The notes under the pieces are model-generated. The model was not told the origin of the DNA and did no database searches. It saw only the letters and a program-made list of their open reading frames with translations. A DNA stretch of 64,000 bases from Shinisaurus crocodilurus (taxonomy: Eukaryota; Chordata; Lepidosauria; Squamata; Shinisauridae), in contig CM037880.1 in assembly GCA_021292165.1 (NCBI GenBank), positions 211,248,942 through 211,312,941 on the forward strand. The letters run 5' to 3'. Positions 10,353-21,370 of this stretch are shown piece after piece. The stretch's first letter is position 1; each line of letters starts with the position of its first letter. The position numbers were made by a program, and so were the translations under genes.

Positions 10353-10973
10353 TTAGAGCTCCTCATAATCCATTTTTGTTTTAACCACCCGAAATAATTT
10401 GGTGTCATCAGTAAACCTGGCCACTTCACTGCTCACTCCTAATTCCAGATCATTTATGAGTAAGATGAAAAGCATTGGTCCCACTACAGATACCTGTGAG
10501 ACACCACTGTGTATAACTCTCAATTGGGAGAATTTACCATTCATTCCTGCTCTCTGCTTTCTGTTCTTTAACCAGTTACTGATCCAAAAGTGGACCTCTC
10601 CTTTTATTCCATGACTGCTAAATTGGCTCAGCAGTCTTTGGTGCAGGGACTTCGTCAAAAGCCTTTTGGAAGTCCAAGTAAACAGTGTCTACCAGATCAC
10701 CCTTGTCCACATGTTTATTGACACTCTCAAAGAACTCTAAAAGGTTAGTGAGACAGGACTTACCTTTGTGGAAGCCATGTTGATTCTTTTTCAGCAGGGC
10801 TTGTCCTTATATATGCTTACTAATTTAATAATGCTTTCAACCAATTTACTCTGAACAAATGTTAAGCTAACCAGCCTGTAATTTCTCAGATCCCCCCCAG
10901 TTCCCTTTTTAAAAATTGGTGTCACATTGGCCATTCTCCAGTCCTCCAGTACAGAGGCTGATCTTAGGGACAT
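10353..10973 (-). pseudogene. CR1 reverse transcriptase core, frameshifted
   Basis: The 10791-10973 segment shows LEDWRMANVTPIFKKG, the N-terminal part of the palm. The 10353-10658 segment shows HGIKGEVHFWISNWLKNRKQ, GVSQ-SVVGPMLFILLINDLE and FTDDTKLF. The catalytic box has FTDD where CR1 normally has FADD, so both aspartates remain but the alanine is Thr. At least one frameshift separates the two segments. Confidence 0.85.
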
Positions 10974-11141
10974 GTTTCATATTTTTGTTAGAAGATCAGC
11001 AATTTCATATTTGAGTTCTTTAAGAACTCTAGGATGGATACCTTCTGGGCCAGGTGATTTATTAACTTTCAATTTGTCAATAAGATTGAGAATTTCATCT
11101 TTTATCACCACTATTTGCCTCAGTTCCTCAGAATCCCTTCC

Positions 11142-11960
11142 TTAAAACATCAGTTTAGGCACAGGTATCTGTCCTATATCTTCTGCAGTGAAGACAGATG
11201 AAAAGAATTCATTCAGCTTCTCTGCAATCTCCTTATCCTCCTTTAGTACTCCTTTAACTCCATTGTCATTCAACAGTCCAACTGCTTCCCTAGCTGGTCT
11301 CCTGCTTCTTGATGTTGTTGGCGATAAGCTCCTCAAAATACTTTTTTGCATCCATTATTGTCTGTTTGCATCTCCTTGGTGCAAGGTTGTGTTCCCTTCG
11401 GTTTTCCTCATTTGGGCAAGACTTCAATTTTCTGAAGGAAACCTTTTCTCTGATGGCTTCCTTTACACTGCTCATTAACAGTGCAGTTAACCTCTTGGAC
11501 TTGGTGCTAGCTTTCCTAACCTGTGGTATACATTCTAGCTGAGCTTCTATTACTGTGGTTTTAGTAATCTCCATGCATAAGGTTACTCCTGAGTCCCTTT
11601 CAACTTCCTTTTAACGATTTCCCTCTTTTTAGAGAAGTGTTCTCTTTTGAAGTAAAATGTGACTGTGCTGGACTTCCTTGGCAATTTCCCACTTAAATAT
11701 ATATTAAATCTGAGAGCACTGTGGTTGCTGTTTCTGACTGGTTCAACAACGTTTACATCTCATACTAGGTCCTAGGTGACACCACTTAGGATTAAATCCA
11801 AAGTCACCTTCCCTCTGGTTGGTTCCATTACCAAATGTTCTTGGGTACAGTCATTTAGGGCATTGAGAAATTTAACCTCTTTGTCCTGACTGGATCATGC
11901 ATTTATCCAGTCAATGTGGGGTAATTGAAGTCCCCTATTATTACAACATTACCGCATTTG
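11142..11960 (-). pseudogene. CR1 ORF2, endonuclease-RT linker
   Basis: Two overlapping minus frames carry KSKRLTALLMSSVKEAIREK and KEDKEIAEKLNEFFSSVFT, both standard for the linker between the AP-endonuclease and reverse transcriptase of CR1. Near 11915-11955 the minus strand resembles the endonuclease 'GDFNYPHIDW' segment. Stops and frame changes show decay. Confidence 0.75.
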
Positions 11961-12008
11961 GAGTCCTCCCTGGTTTTGTTTTCCATCTCAAGATCACCCT
12001 GAGCGTCC

Positions 12009-12679
12009 TGTGATGGTGCGTGACTAGTGACAGCAGAGCCCCGTGTGTGCGAGATGGGAGATTAAAAATCCTGTTCGTGTGTAGAGGCCCATAAATCCAC
12101 ACACAGAAATCCAGATCTTTCTCCCCCTCTCTCTGCGCAGCGTGCAGCGTTTCGGTTGCAATCAGCCAGCCAGCTTTCCAGCATGTAATCCGACTCCAGC
12201 AGCCAGCTCCCCCGTTTGCAGATAGCAAGGAAAAAACTCTGTAACTCCACAGGGCTATTCTACCTGTTTATTTACTTAGCAAAGTAATATTCTACAGAGT
12301 ATACATTTCCTAGTTACAGTCCATGTGCAGAGTACAATGCATAGCAAGCATTTATTCCAGTGGAGAAAGTTGAGCTTTACCCCACCTCAGCAAAGACGCT
12401 ACATTGTTGCATGAGTCCAGCAAGCAATAGTCAGAAGAGAAGAGTGAACAGAGAGAACAGTCCTGCTCCTCTCTAAAATGGCTTCAGACAGAAAAACAAG
12501 TCAGTACGTCACCAGAACATCTAAACCATGTGACTAGCTCATACTGTTTCCCAGGCCTAGCTTTCCCATGAAAAATAACAAGGGAAAGTAAGAAGACACA
12601 ACATTCTTGTTTACCGCCATTCTGTTCCTTCCATATTGTAAACAATGTGCTCCAGCTTGTGAATGTGATACATATCACA
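12009..12679 (-). mobile_element. Solo LTR inside CR1
   Basis: Begins TGTGAT and ends ATCACA (TG...CA with a 6-bp inverted end). The flanks GCGTCC (12003-12008) and ACATCC (12680-12685) agree at 4 of 6 bases, the differences being transitions. On the minus strand AATAAA words fall near 12265 and 12350, consistent with an LTR polyadenylation signal. CR1 endonuclease sequence resumes exactly outside both edges. No internal retroviral genes remain, so this is the product of LTR-LTR recombination. Class is not determinable from the LTR alone. Confidence 0.65.
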
Positions 12680-12685
12680 ACATCC

Positions 12686-13100
12686 TGGTCTGGGGGAATG
12701 ATAGCATGTTCCTAGTATTAAATCAGTTTTGGAGCCTAGTATTTGAACCCACAGCACTTCTGTGGAAGAGCCTGCTCCTTTTAGGTTTTCTAGTCTGCTT
12801 GAGGCTATGCCCTCTGATGTACAGAGCAACATCTCCTCCAGTTCTTCCTTCCCTGTCCTTCTTATAGAGTTTATCCTACTAGTTCTCTCCATTCCACCAG
12901 GTTTCCGTAATGCCCACTACATCTAGGTTCTCATTTAAAACCAGCGCCAGGAGTCTGGTTCCATTTTGGTTCAAGTGGAGCCCATCCCTCTTGTACAGGC
13001 CCGGGCTTGCCCCAAAATGTTCCCCACAGTGCCTAACAAATCTGAACCCCTCCTCCCTACAGCACCATCTCATCCACACATGGAGACTCCTCGATGCCAA
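12686..13100 (-). pseudogene. CR1 ORF1 esterase end joined to ORF2 endonuclease start
   Basis: The 12879-13100 minus frame reads GLYKRDGLHLNQNGTRLLA, the C-terminal motif of the SGNH-type esterase of CR1 ORF1 (catalytic Asp-x-x-His box DGLH). It continues without a stop into NLDVVGITETWW, the start of the ORF2 AP-endonuclease. In CR1 these belong to separate ORFs, so DNA between them is deleted here. The adjoining frame 12611-12892 carries the endonuclease segment DLILGTCYHSP, interrupted by the LTR. Confidence 0.7.
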
Positions 13101-13139
13101 TTATTTCAGGAAGTGCATGAGATGGCTGGCGGTCTTGTT

Positions 13140-13215
13140 TTATTTATTTTCCCATTCATTCATTCATTCATTCATTCAAATATTTATAACCCACCTTTTG
13201 GCTCAAAGTTTAAAT
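13140..13215 (-). repeat. (ATTC)n with LINE-like tail
   Basis: Five to six ATTC units followed by TATTTATAACCCACCTTTTGGC, resembling the inverse 3' tail of an L2-like LINE (compare 55655 and 44078). Confidence 0.5.
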
Positions 13216-13674
13216 AGTTGGAGAGGGGAGGGAGTCAGTTGAGCTAGAATTTATTGTTAAGATCTTTGTTTTCAGGTGCCACTTGGAAATGGAGAGACCA
13301 TAGTGTAGTGTCGGAGCATGAGCTTTGCATTAAGGTGGCCCCTTATGGATCACCAAAAAAGAGGAAATGCATCTAAAAAAAAAAAAAAAAAAGAGGACAA
13401 AAGAGGATACAGATCTGCATAAAATTTGCCTGTGCTGATGTATAAGTATATTGGCAGATTTAGGAATAATTATTATAATTAAAACAGAAATCCAATGCAT
13501 CTCACCATAGTGGGGAAGAGAGTGACCAGGTGACCTGTGGGCCTGCCTGCTCAGTCTGCTATCCAGGTGCTAACCATGGATGGGCAAGTTCAAGGTCTCT
13601 GCCTGTTCTCCCTTCTTTTCTTACCGTTCTTTATTTTCACACTAAACTTGGGCTGGATAGCTCTTCAAATAGAG

Positions 13675-13810
13675 CAGGGCTCTCCAACCTTGGGTCCCCA
13701 GATGTTGCTGGACTACAGCTCCCAGAATCCCTTGTTATTAGCCATGCTGGCTGGGTATGCTGGGAGCTGTAGGCCAGCAACATCTGGGGACCCAAGGTTG
13801 GAGAGCCCTG
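13675..13810. mobile_element. hAT foldback MITE, GGGCTCTCC subfamily
   Basis: A 136-bp near-palindrome with ends CAGGGCTCTCCAACC and GGTTGGAGAGCCCTG. Flanked by perfect 8-bp duplications AAATAGAG (13667-13674 and 13811-13818). Non-coding. Same subfamily as 30042-30189 and 36088-36216. Confidence 0.92.
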
Positions 13811-13964
13811 AAATAGAGGATGCCTTCAAATAGAGGACTGCCCCCTGACTGCCCATCAAATACCATCCTCTATAGAGTAGGGCACATGGCCACCCTAGTT
13901 TACATGGGAAAGGTGCTGGGCTTAGTTCTTGTCATCTCCTTCTAAAGGGATCAGGTAGCAGGTG

Positions 13965-14490
13965 ATTTTATTCATTTGTTATATGTCCGAAGATTATTTG
14001 GTTGGCAGACCATGGGTAAGCAATGTGGCACCCACAGGCTCCTTTCTTGGCAGCCAACGAAAATTCCAAATTTATCACAAGGACAGCACATGTGGATTTT
14101 CCGCACCCTCTTGGCTGCTAAAAGACTGATATTGCAGCACTGGAAAGATAAACACTCACCTCCTATAACACAATGGATTGAGGACCTAATAATAACGCTT
14201 TCAACATTTGAGTGGGTGGTATTCAGATGCCACCTGCGGATGGATAAATATATGGATATTTGGTCCACTTTTTCTGAAACTTGTGCATAACCGTCTTTAC
14301 TGATAGTTGTATTACTACATGCTTATGGATATACATTTCATACACATTTACTGTAAGTGATTCATTTTAATTTCTGTAAGAAAATTGTATATTTCTTTCC
14401 CACCCCCCTTCTTTTTAATACGGTTTTTGTTTTGTTTGGTGTAATTCACATTAAAAAAAATAATTTAAAAAATTCAAAATTTATGTGTTT
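13965..14490 (+). pseudogene. L1 LINE, ORF2 C-terminus, 3' UTR and A-rich tail
   Basis: The 13976-14290 frame has LLAAKRLILQHWKDKHSPPITQWIEDL and a terminal MDIWSTF. The order Ala-Lys/Arg, His-Trp and WI(E) is that of the L1 ORF2 C-terminus. The stop at 14288 is followed by AT-rich UTR ending in A-rich sequence near 14450-14480. Strongly 5'-truncated. It is separate from the minus-strand L1 piece at 7.6-8.2 kb. Confidence 0.75.
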
Positions 14491-14492
14491 GT

Positions 14493-15080
14493 TTATTTAT
14501 TATTTGTAGCATTCGTATACTGCTCCTCATCTAGACAGATTCCGGAGCGGTGAACAATAAAAAGATAAAAGTGATGAAAGAATAAAAACAAGGAATTAAA
14601 AACAGAATAACATTAAAACCAAGGCTGGTCAGCAAGGAAGACTTCCCAAAACAAAGACATCTTCAGCAGGAGCCGAAAACAATGCAATGTCTGAGCCTGC
14701 CTGACGTCCAGAGGCAGGGAGTTCCACAGAAGTGGAGCCACCACAGTGAAGGCTCTTCTCCTGGTGGACTCCAATCGGGCCATAGTAGGTCCATGTGGAA
14801 CCACCAGGAGTATGCCATCTGATGACCCCAGTGACCAGGCAGGTTGATAAGAGAGAAGGTGCTCTCTCGGGTATCCTGGTCCCAAGTTGTTTTGGGGGAT
14901 TTATGCACTAGTACCAGAACCTTAAACCTGGCCCAGTAGCAAATAGGCAGCCAGTACAGTTTCCCCAGCAAAGGAGTTGCATGCTGAAAAGGTGATTGGC
15001 TAGAAACAGGCAGCCTCTTCACTGTCAGCCCCTTTGCTTGATCAATACCCTTTGCGTGTTGCACTTTCTTCAACTCAACC
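14493..15080 (-). pseudogene. L2 LINE, ORF2 C-terminus and 3' end
   Basis: Minus frames show LYWLPICYWARFKVLVLVHK and RRRAFTVVAPLLWNSLPLDVRQA, the classic L2 C-terminal blocks, split over two reading frames. The 3' tail lies toward 14493 (TTTATTTATTATTTG with CATTCGTATACTGCTCC). The same 3' end recurs at 37560-38400. Confidence 0.8.
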
Positions 15081-15157
15081 GACTAATTTCAGGGATCCAA
15101 ATCTAGATAACACATCCTCTAGGCAAGGGTATGGGCACAGCCAGTGGTTTAGAAGAA

Positions 15158-15292
15158 CAGTGTTCTCCAACCTTGGGTCCCCAGATGTTTTTGGCCTACA
15201 ACTCCCAGCATGCCCCAGCCAGCATAGCTGGTTGGGGCATGCTGGAAGTTGTAGGCCAAAAACATCTGGGGACCCAAGGTTGGAGAACACTG
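15158..15292. mobile_element. hAT foldback MITE, GTGTTCTCC subfamily
   Basis: A 135-bp near-perfect palindrome, ends CAGTGTTCTCCAACC/GGTTGGAGAACACTG. GTTTAGAA follows on the right; on the left GTTTAGAA precedes the element with three extra bases (GAA), which looks like slippage. Copies at 40771 and 49991 confirm the ends. Confidence 0.88.
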
Positions 15293-15604
15293 GTTTAGAA
15301 GAGCCAGGGTCAAAGCTTACAGGGTCAAAGCACCAAGGCATGCTTTATTAGCAGGGACGCGGACATCATCCACCACCACCACCCCTCAGAATTCCCAGTT
15401 CCCTGTGAGTTTAGCAGGAATCCTCACAGCCATTGATGGGAAAATGGATTTTTGCCTGCAACAATGTATTGTTCCGAGCTATCCCTGTTGCAATACTAAG
15501 TATTTTGGGGGGTGGCTTGGTCTTGAAAGGGAAATTATGGCCCAATGAACTTTACAAAGGATCTGTTCCTGGCGGAGATGAAAAATGGTAGAACTGAACT
15601 GGTT

Positions 15605-15955
15605 TGTTGATATTTAGTTATAAGCGCACAGTTCAACTATGGAATTTGCTTCCACGGGATGCGGTGACGGCGGCCACCAGTTTGGGCAGCTTTAAAAGGG
15701 AATTAGACAAATTCGTGGAGGAGAAGGCTATCCATGGCTACCAGTCCTGATTGGCTCTATGCTTCCTCCAGCGTCAGAGGCAGGATGCCTATGTGCACCA
15801 GTTGCTGGGGAACATGGGCGGGAAGGTGCTGTTGCACTCATGTCCTGCTTGTGGGATCCCATGGGCAGCTGGTTGGCCACTGTGTGGACAGAATGCTGGA
15901 CTAGATGGACCCTTGGTCTGATCCAGCATTGTTTTTCTTATGTTCTTATGTGCAA
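15605..15955 (+). pseudogene. CR1 LINE 3' end, ORF2 terminus
   Basis: The start reads VQLWNLLPRDAVTAA...FKRELDKFVEEKAI, the last segment of CR1 ORF2. It is followed by the 3' UTR with CTAGATGGACCCTTGGTCTG and ends in the CTTATGTTCTTATG octamer tail. Plus orientation, 5'-truncated. Confidence 0.85.
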
Positions 15956-16090
15956 CTGATCCATGATAGCTGTCTGCATTCTCGGACTCTCCTGGGACCA
16001 GGACTATGGGTATTGTGTAGGATGAGTGCCTGCACTTCAAAATTTACCACTTATACCACTGAACAGCAGCACTACAGAAGCAGGCACAGC

Positions 16091-16796
16091 TAGGGATGTG
16101 TGAGGAATCCGATGGGGGGGGGAGGAAATCCGATGGATTTTTACAATTCAGCCCCCCCACCCCCGGATTCTAGTTCACCAGCCCTGCACTGACGCCGACT
16201 TGCTATGATGTGAGTCGAGACAGCTCGCGGACTTCCGTCCCTAAAAACGGGCCACAGTTTGTGCATTTAAAAAAAAAAAAAAAAAAAAGCTGAGGAAATG
16301 CATGCAAATACAGTCGTGCCTTGGACTGCAAGTGACTTGGTTTGAGAGCGTTTTGCAAGAGAAGCAAAATTTTAAGTATTTATTTTTTTAAAAAAATTGA
16401 CTTGATATACAAGCGACGTCTTGCAATACCAGTACGGTAGTACGGCTTGAATTAAAAATCTCCGTACAAATTTTTGCTGGGGAATTTCGTTTTGATATAC
16501 GAGTGTTTTGGATTACAAGCACGTTTCCTAAATGAATTATGCTCGCAATCCAAGGCATGACTGTAATGCTATTTGAGCAATTTGCGCAAAGTCATGCAAA
16601 TTGTGTAAAGTTATGCAAATGCTGCCATTTCCTCAGTGTTTTTTTAAAAAATGCACAAACTGTGGCCTGTCTTAGAGACGGAAGTCGGTGGGGAAAAAAA
16701 CCCTGACTTGGCCCACTTCCAATCATTGGATCGGAAGCAGGCAGGAAGTCTGTTGAGCTCAAACGAGCCAGACTTTCCAGCATCAGCACATCCCTA
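16091..16796. mobile_element. TAGGGATG-ended element ('family B') with nested Tigger MITE
   Basis: Ends TAGGGATGTG and CACATCCCTA are perfect inverse complements. The interior has ATCCGATGG near the left end and GAAGCAGGCAGGAAGTC near the right, matching the copy at 27851-28500, which lacks the insertion. A Tigger-like MITE occupies 16311-16563. Includes a poly(A) run (16269-16288) and TGCGCAAA/TATGCAAAT words. Confidence 0.7.
16311..16563. mobile_element. Tigger/pogo-like MITE, copy 2
   Basis: Ends CAGTCGTGCCTTGGACTGCA and GCAATCCAAGGCATGACTG, flanked by TA at 16309-16310 and 16564-16565. Inner part AAATTGACTTGATATACAAG agrees with copy 3. It is nested in family B and so is younger than it. 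Confidence 0.88.
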
Positions 16797-16799
16797 GCA

Positions 16800-17455
16800 A
16801 CTTAAACAGATAAAAGTAAAGCTTTCCAAAGCACTGCTCAGGTCCCAGCCAAGGAGTACCAAACAATTTGGTATGAACTGGCTCCATTTCCAATTGTCAC
16901 AGATTTGGAATCTCTTTGAAAGTGTAAGGTGTTTGGAAGCAAGGAAGCGTGGCTTTAAAAAAGAAAAAAAGATACATCACATTGGGCAATTAGAGAGAAT
17001 CTTTATTAATCTGTTTCCCTCTTCCTTGCATCTTTCTCCCCAGTAGCTCTTTTCTGCTACACATTTAAATGAAAAGATTTTCCTGCTCACGTGAAGGTGC
17101 AAGATGCCATAATTCATGGCATAGCAAAGAAGGGGCTGACTGACTCTTTATTCTCCTTGAACTTCAAAGCACTTCCCCAGGGCTAGCTTGGGGGAAACTC
17201 TGAAAAGGTATGAGACTCCATCATGTCATAGATTCCAGAATTTCTTAATATAACAACACTAGGGCAAGGGGAATCTTGCCCTCCCTTACCATTGGCCATG
17301 CTGGCTGGGGTTGATGGGAGTTGTTGTCCAAAGACATCCTGAGGGTGACAGGTCCTCCACCTCTGCTGGATGGAATTCAGTATGAAGCTTAGAGACACAC
17401 CTTCCCACAGCCCTGCCTGTAGAAAAGCAAGAAAACTGTAATTCAGGACCACAGG
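16800..17455. other. No gene; fragment of hAT MITE at 17283-17355
   Basis: Mostly unassigned. Bases 17283-17355 hold ATTGGCCATGCTGGCTGGGG and GATGGGAGTTGTTGTCC, half of a hAT foldback whose left arm is gone. Confidence 0.45.
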
Positions 17456-17461
17456 AACCTT

Positions 17462-17700
17462 GAGAGCGAGTGTGGCGTAGTGGTGAGAGTGTTGGACTAG
17501 GAATTGGGAGATCCAGGTTCTAGTCCCCATTTGGCCATGGAGCTCACTGGGTGACTTGGGGCCAGTCCCTGACTCTCAGCCTACCCTACCTCACAAGGTT
17601 GTTGTGAGGATAAAATGGAGAGGAAGAGGAGGAGGATTATGTAAGCCACCTTGGGTTCCTTGCAGGGAAAAAAGCAGGATATGAAAATAATATTAATAAA
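17462..17700 (+). mobile_element. Sauria-type SINE, full length
   Basis: The head GAGCGAGTGTGGCGTAGTGG holds RNA polymerase III box A and GGTTCTAGTCC is box B of the tRNA-derived promoter. Body GGGTGACTTGGGGCCAGTC, then TTGTTGTGAGGATAAAATGG, and the tail GGGTTCCTTGCAGGG...ATAAA. The tail of such SINEs is shared with a partner LINE. Confidence 0.9.
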
Positions 17701-17745
17701 TTGGTGGGGAAATGAGGAGTCCCAAGGCCAAAGTGCACATGACAT

Positions 17746-17930
17746 TAGGGATGTCGGAGAAAACTGCAATGGATTCAATGAGTTCTGACTTCTATTAATC
17801 CAACCTGCAGATTTCACAGCAGACCAGCTAAAAAAATCTGATTCCGTCAAGGAGTGGATGATGGAATGCAGGATGCCTGGCAATACGCGAAACACAGGCG
17901 GGATGGATTTAACAGCATCCGTACATCCCT
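17746..17930. mobile_element. Family A element, internally deleted copy
   Basis: Starts TAGGGATGTCGGAGAAA and ends CGTACATCCCT. Shares ATCCAACCTGCAGATT, GCAGACCAGCT and CCTGGCAATACGCGAAA with the larger copy at 8634-9304. About 185 bp, non-coding. Confidence 0.65.
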
Positions 17931-18264
17931 GCATGCCATTAGACACACGGGGTTGGATCCAGACTTAGTCGTACCAAGAGCTGTCCCATTGACTTCAATG
18001 GGTCTAGAACTAGTCATGACTGACTTAAGCCCCAGTGATTACAGTGCATCTACTCCAAGAATAAATAAGGCTGGATCCGAGCCATGTTCTAGCATTGCAT
18101 GCATCCCCCCCCAATGTAAACAGCAGCATCTGGGCCCCCGAATAGGATTGAAACCAGGGCACATGGGAAGAGGGGTTAATCCTTTCTTTCCACGCAGTGG
18201 TACTAACAAAGATCCTCCACCACCACTCCAAAAAAACTACTATTTGGCATGGGAGGGAAGCTAC

Positions 18265-18432
18265 TAAGCATAAGAACATAAGAAGAGCCCTGCTGGATCA
18301 GACCAAGGGTCCATCTAGTCCAGCATTCTGTTCACACAGTGGCCAACCAGCTGCCCACAGGATCCTCCAAGCAGGACATGAGTGCAACAACACCCTCCCA
18401 CCCATGTTCCCCAGCTGGTGTACATAGGCAAA
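18265..18432 (-). mobile_element. CR1 3' end fragment
   Basis: On the plus strand begins CATAAGAACATAAGAAGAGC and proceeds through GATCAGACCAAGGGTCCATC to GTGTACATAGGC. This is the CR1 3' UTR in reverse with octamer tail units. It is truncated right after the UTR. Confidence 0.85.
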
Positions 18433-18434
18433 TA

Positions 18435-19110
18435 TTTACAGTGGACAATATTTTACATAGGCAATATTTACAGTGTGTGAGGGAATGCATGCAATACGAA
18501 ACCATGTGTTTAATCTCATATGTAGTTCGGCCCTGTGGAATGTAAGCTCTTATGACTGTTACATTGTCAGCTAGTTACCGTCACATTAGGTTATGAGCAC
18601 TCTCCCCCTGGGGCTTAAAAATTGCATCATCTCTAGCCAATGTATTATCTCATGCTTCACAGGTCTACGTCTAGCATTTGGCAAGTGCTGCTTCAATTCC
18701 CATTTACATGTCATCACTCAAATCGTATGTAGGCTTCAATTCTGTACATGGGCAAGATCAGCCGAGCTAAATAGGAAGGCTGCTATAAAAAAACTGTGGA
18801 AAGAAGACTGAAATTTCCCTAAAGACCTGATTGAGGGGGGTGACATCACGTCCTCCTGGTAGATGTGAAGGGGACGGTGTTATCACATCCTCATGGGTTA
18901 TCACAAGCTGGGCCCTGCGTATATTTCAGAGCAGAAAGAATAGAGGAGCAGAACTGAAAGGGGAAGGGCAGGAGAAGTAAACGATGCTCAGAGGGGGGGG
19001 GGAAATGTGGTATGCCCACTGTGTTTCAACTTTTGGCCTTTTTTTAGGGGCAAATGGTCTCATTCCACCTTTTGAGGGAGGAGGCTGGTGTTCCATGTCT
19101 CCATTGGCGT
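18435..19110. other. No gene recognised
   Basis: Poorly structured sequence with a short poly-G run at 18989-18999. No open frame has recognisable protein similarity. Confidence 0.35.
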
Positions 19111-19119
19111 TGGACTTTG

Positions 19120-19340
19120 GAGCAGAAGTCGGGGCCCAGAACAACTGTCACAGGAGATGGTGGTGGCAGCAAACTAGCACAGTGGAACACCCTTCCCATG
19201 GAGATCCACCATGTGAATTCCTTCTGCCAACAGGTACTGAGCCAGCTTTTCTTTCAAGCTTTCCCAACTGCTGGTTATTTTGAATGTTTAGTGGTACTGT
19301 GTGAGAGTTGCGCTGTTGTTGACAACTGTCTAAAATGAGG
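19120..19340 (+). pseudogene. L2-like ORF2 C-terminal fragment
   Basis: The plus frame contains QWNTLPMEIHHV...FCQQVLSQLFFQAFP, which matches the 'WN-LP-...-F---LK--LF--AF' C-terminal pattern of L2-like LINEs. Only about 45 codons survive. Clade assignment is tentative. Confidence 0.45.
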
Positions 19341-20550
19341 CAAGAGCTGGGAACTGGGAGTCAGGGTGCAAGCAGGAGTCAGAACCAAGGAACAATCCAA
19401 AAGCTGGAGCTGTGGGACAAACCAGAGACAGAACCAACGTAAGATGCAGAAGCACACCAGAGCCAGGAAGACATGTTGCGGAGCCCAAATAAGAAGACTT
19501 TTACAGCCCTTCCTGTTCAGGATGTCCCAGTGGCCAACCTGAATGTGTGGGGCCAATCCAGAACCTGTGGATACTTCACTTGGTAAACAGGTGCTCCAAC
19601 CCACAGTTCTGTGGCTCACCACTTCAGGCAGCCACACGCAAAACCAAAGGTTCCCGGTTGTAGCCTCAGCAACTCCTGCCACTCAAATACTCATCCCACT
19701 GAGAGTAACCGAGTGTAGATAAACAACACCCACATCCAAACGCACATCCAAATGTGATGGCATTCCTCTGCACTGCCTTACTCTCAGTGGTACGTGCATT
19801 TATTCGATGGACATCCAAATGTAAGGGAGCATCAGCCTGGTTGCATTGGCAACTCATCCCCAGCAGCAGCAGATTGGAGGGAGCAAACAGTTGTGGAAAA
19901 AATAATGTGGAAAAGGGTGGAAGATCAGCTTTCCCACTAACATTTTATACCCCCTGAAATGGCTACTTCCACAGAGAAAATTGAACTTTACACAAATTTG
20001 GCAGAGCACTAGCTTGGAGTCTGGCATAACATGACACAATGGTCCTGCTGTCTGAAAACTGAGCTGAATATTTTCACTAGATGAAAGCTGGTACTCTAGC
20101 AAGTGTGTGTGCAGGAGACCATTTTAAAGAGTTTTCAACAAATTAGAGATAAGAAACTACTGCTGGGGAGGGGATCATTGGGGAAAGACCCCAGTGATTT
20201 ATTGTCCTTGTTTTATATAATCTGTCCACCAGGGCAGCTGAGAACTAGCTATGTAATATAATGTACAGGGAATACATTACTTCATGATCATTTTAAATGA
20301 TGTAAAAATATTACAGTTAATGCCATTTTGATGAGATCTGCGAGAAGAATTCCCTTCTTTGCCATAAATCAATGGTCAAATTATTATCTATGAAATTCAT
20401 TGGGCCTGATGAGCTTGCTCTTGAAATTTTCACTGAAGTTGGTGGAGGTGCTACACAGTCATCATAATGACGCATAATTCAATCTAGCTGGCTGGAATCT
20501 ACTATATAATTTTCACTGGGTTAGCTTGATTATCTGAAGGCTAGACCTGA
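19341..20550. other. Unassigned; possible LTR-like GCAGGAGTCAG stretch
   Basis: Bases 19340-19640 are rich in AGGAGTCAG/CAAGCAGG words like those of the solo LTR at 20558-21798, which suggests a related LTR fragment, but its ends could not be placed. The remaining sequence to 20550 shows no gene. Confidence 0.3.
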
Positions 20551-20580
20551 AGCAGTATGCCCTGCTTTGGCTGAATCAGA

Positions 20581-20900
20581 CAAGGCGTTAGAATCATAGA
20601 ATCATAGAATCATAGATAAGTAGAGTTGGAAGGGGCCTACAAGGCCATCGAGTCCAACCCCCTGCTCAATGCAGGAATCTAGGTCAAAGCATCCCCGACA
20701 GATGTCTGTCCAGCCGCACCTTGAATGCCTCCAGACTGGGAGAGCCCACCACCTCCCTAGGTAGTTGATTCCATTGTCTTATTGCTCTGACAGTCAGGAA
20801 ATTTTTCCTGATGTTTAGGTGGAATCTGGGTTCCTGTAACTTGAGCCCATTATTCCGTGTCCTGCAAACTGGGATGAACGAGCAATTATGGGGCAATCCA
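20581..20900 (-). mobile_element. CR1 3' end, second subfamily
   Basis: Starts with repeated AATCATAG octamer units, the inverse of the CR1 terminal repeat, then GAGTTGGAAGGGGCCTACAA. The minus frame 20684-20908 reads RFHLNIRKNFLTVRAIRQWNQLPREVVGSPSLEAF, the last part of CR1 ORF2. This subfamily differs from the 9445 copy and supplies the tail of the 5S-headed SINEs described below. Confidence 0.9.
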
Positions 20901-21120
20901 AAAGGCAAGGCAACAGAACAGGCAAATAGTCAAGCAAAAAGTTTTCAGTCCAGCATAGGATCAGGCTAAAGCAGGAGTGATCAAGTTACAAACAAAGGTC
21001 AAAGCAAACTAAACCAGTCAGATATGTTACTCAGCGCAGAAGCAGAGTCAAGTCAAGCAGGAGTCCAAGGGTCAGTAGCACGGAGTGTCAGTCACAAGGC
21101 AAGGTCCACTGAACAAGGTA

Positions 21121-21370
21121 CAGCCATGCCTTAGATTGAGAGCATAATTCGTTCCGGAAACATGCTTGTAATCCAAAACACTCTTATATCAAAACGGAAT
21201 TCCCCCAAAAAAATTTGTACAGAGATTTTTAATTTAAGCCGTACTACAGTACTCGTATTGCAAGACGTCGCTTGTATATCAAGTAAAAAAAAATCTAATA
21301 AATATTTAAAAATTTGCTTGTCTTGCAAAACGCTCTCAAACCAAGTTACTTGCAATCCAAGGTATTACTG
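21121..21370. mobile_element. Tigger/pogo-like MITE, copy 3, inverted
   Basis: Ends CAGCCATGCCTTAGATTG and TTGCAATCCAAGGTATTACTG, flanked by TA (21119-21120, 21371-21372). The order of the inner blocks is reversed relative to copies 1 and 2. Lies within the solo LTR. Confidence 0.88.

Larger units (their letters stand above)
9445..13115 (-). mobile_element. CR1 LINE, long decayed copy
   Basis: This is the largest single element. Its 3' end is near 9450 (octamer-like CATAAGAA words). Going upstream on the minus strand, it carries the ORF2 C-terminus, reverse transcriptase, a linker, the endonuclease and an ORF1 esterase remnant near 13000. Several frameshifts and stops break ORF2. A 671-bp solo LTR interrupts the endonuclease region (12009-12679). 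Sequence around 9480-9650 is the non-coding 3' region that recurs at 15605, 18265, 24441, 61826 and elsewhere. Confidence 0.9.
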
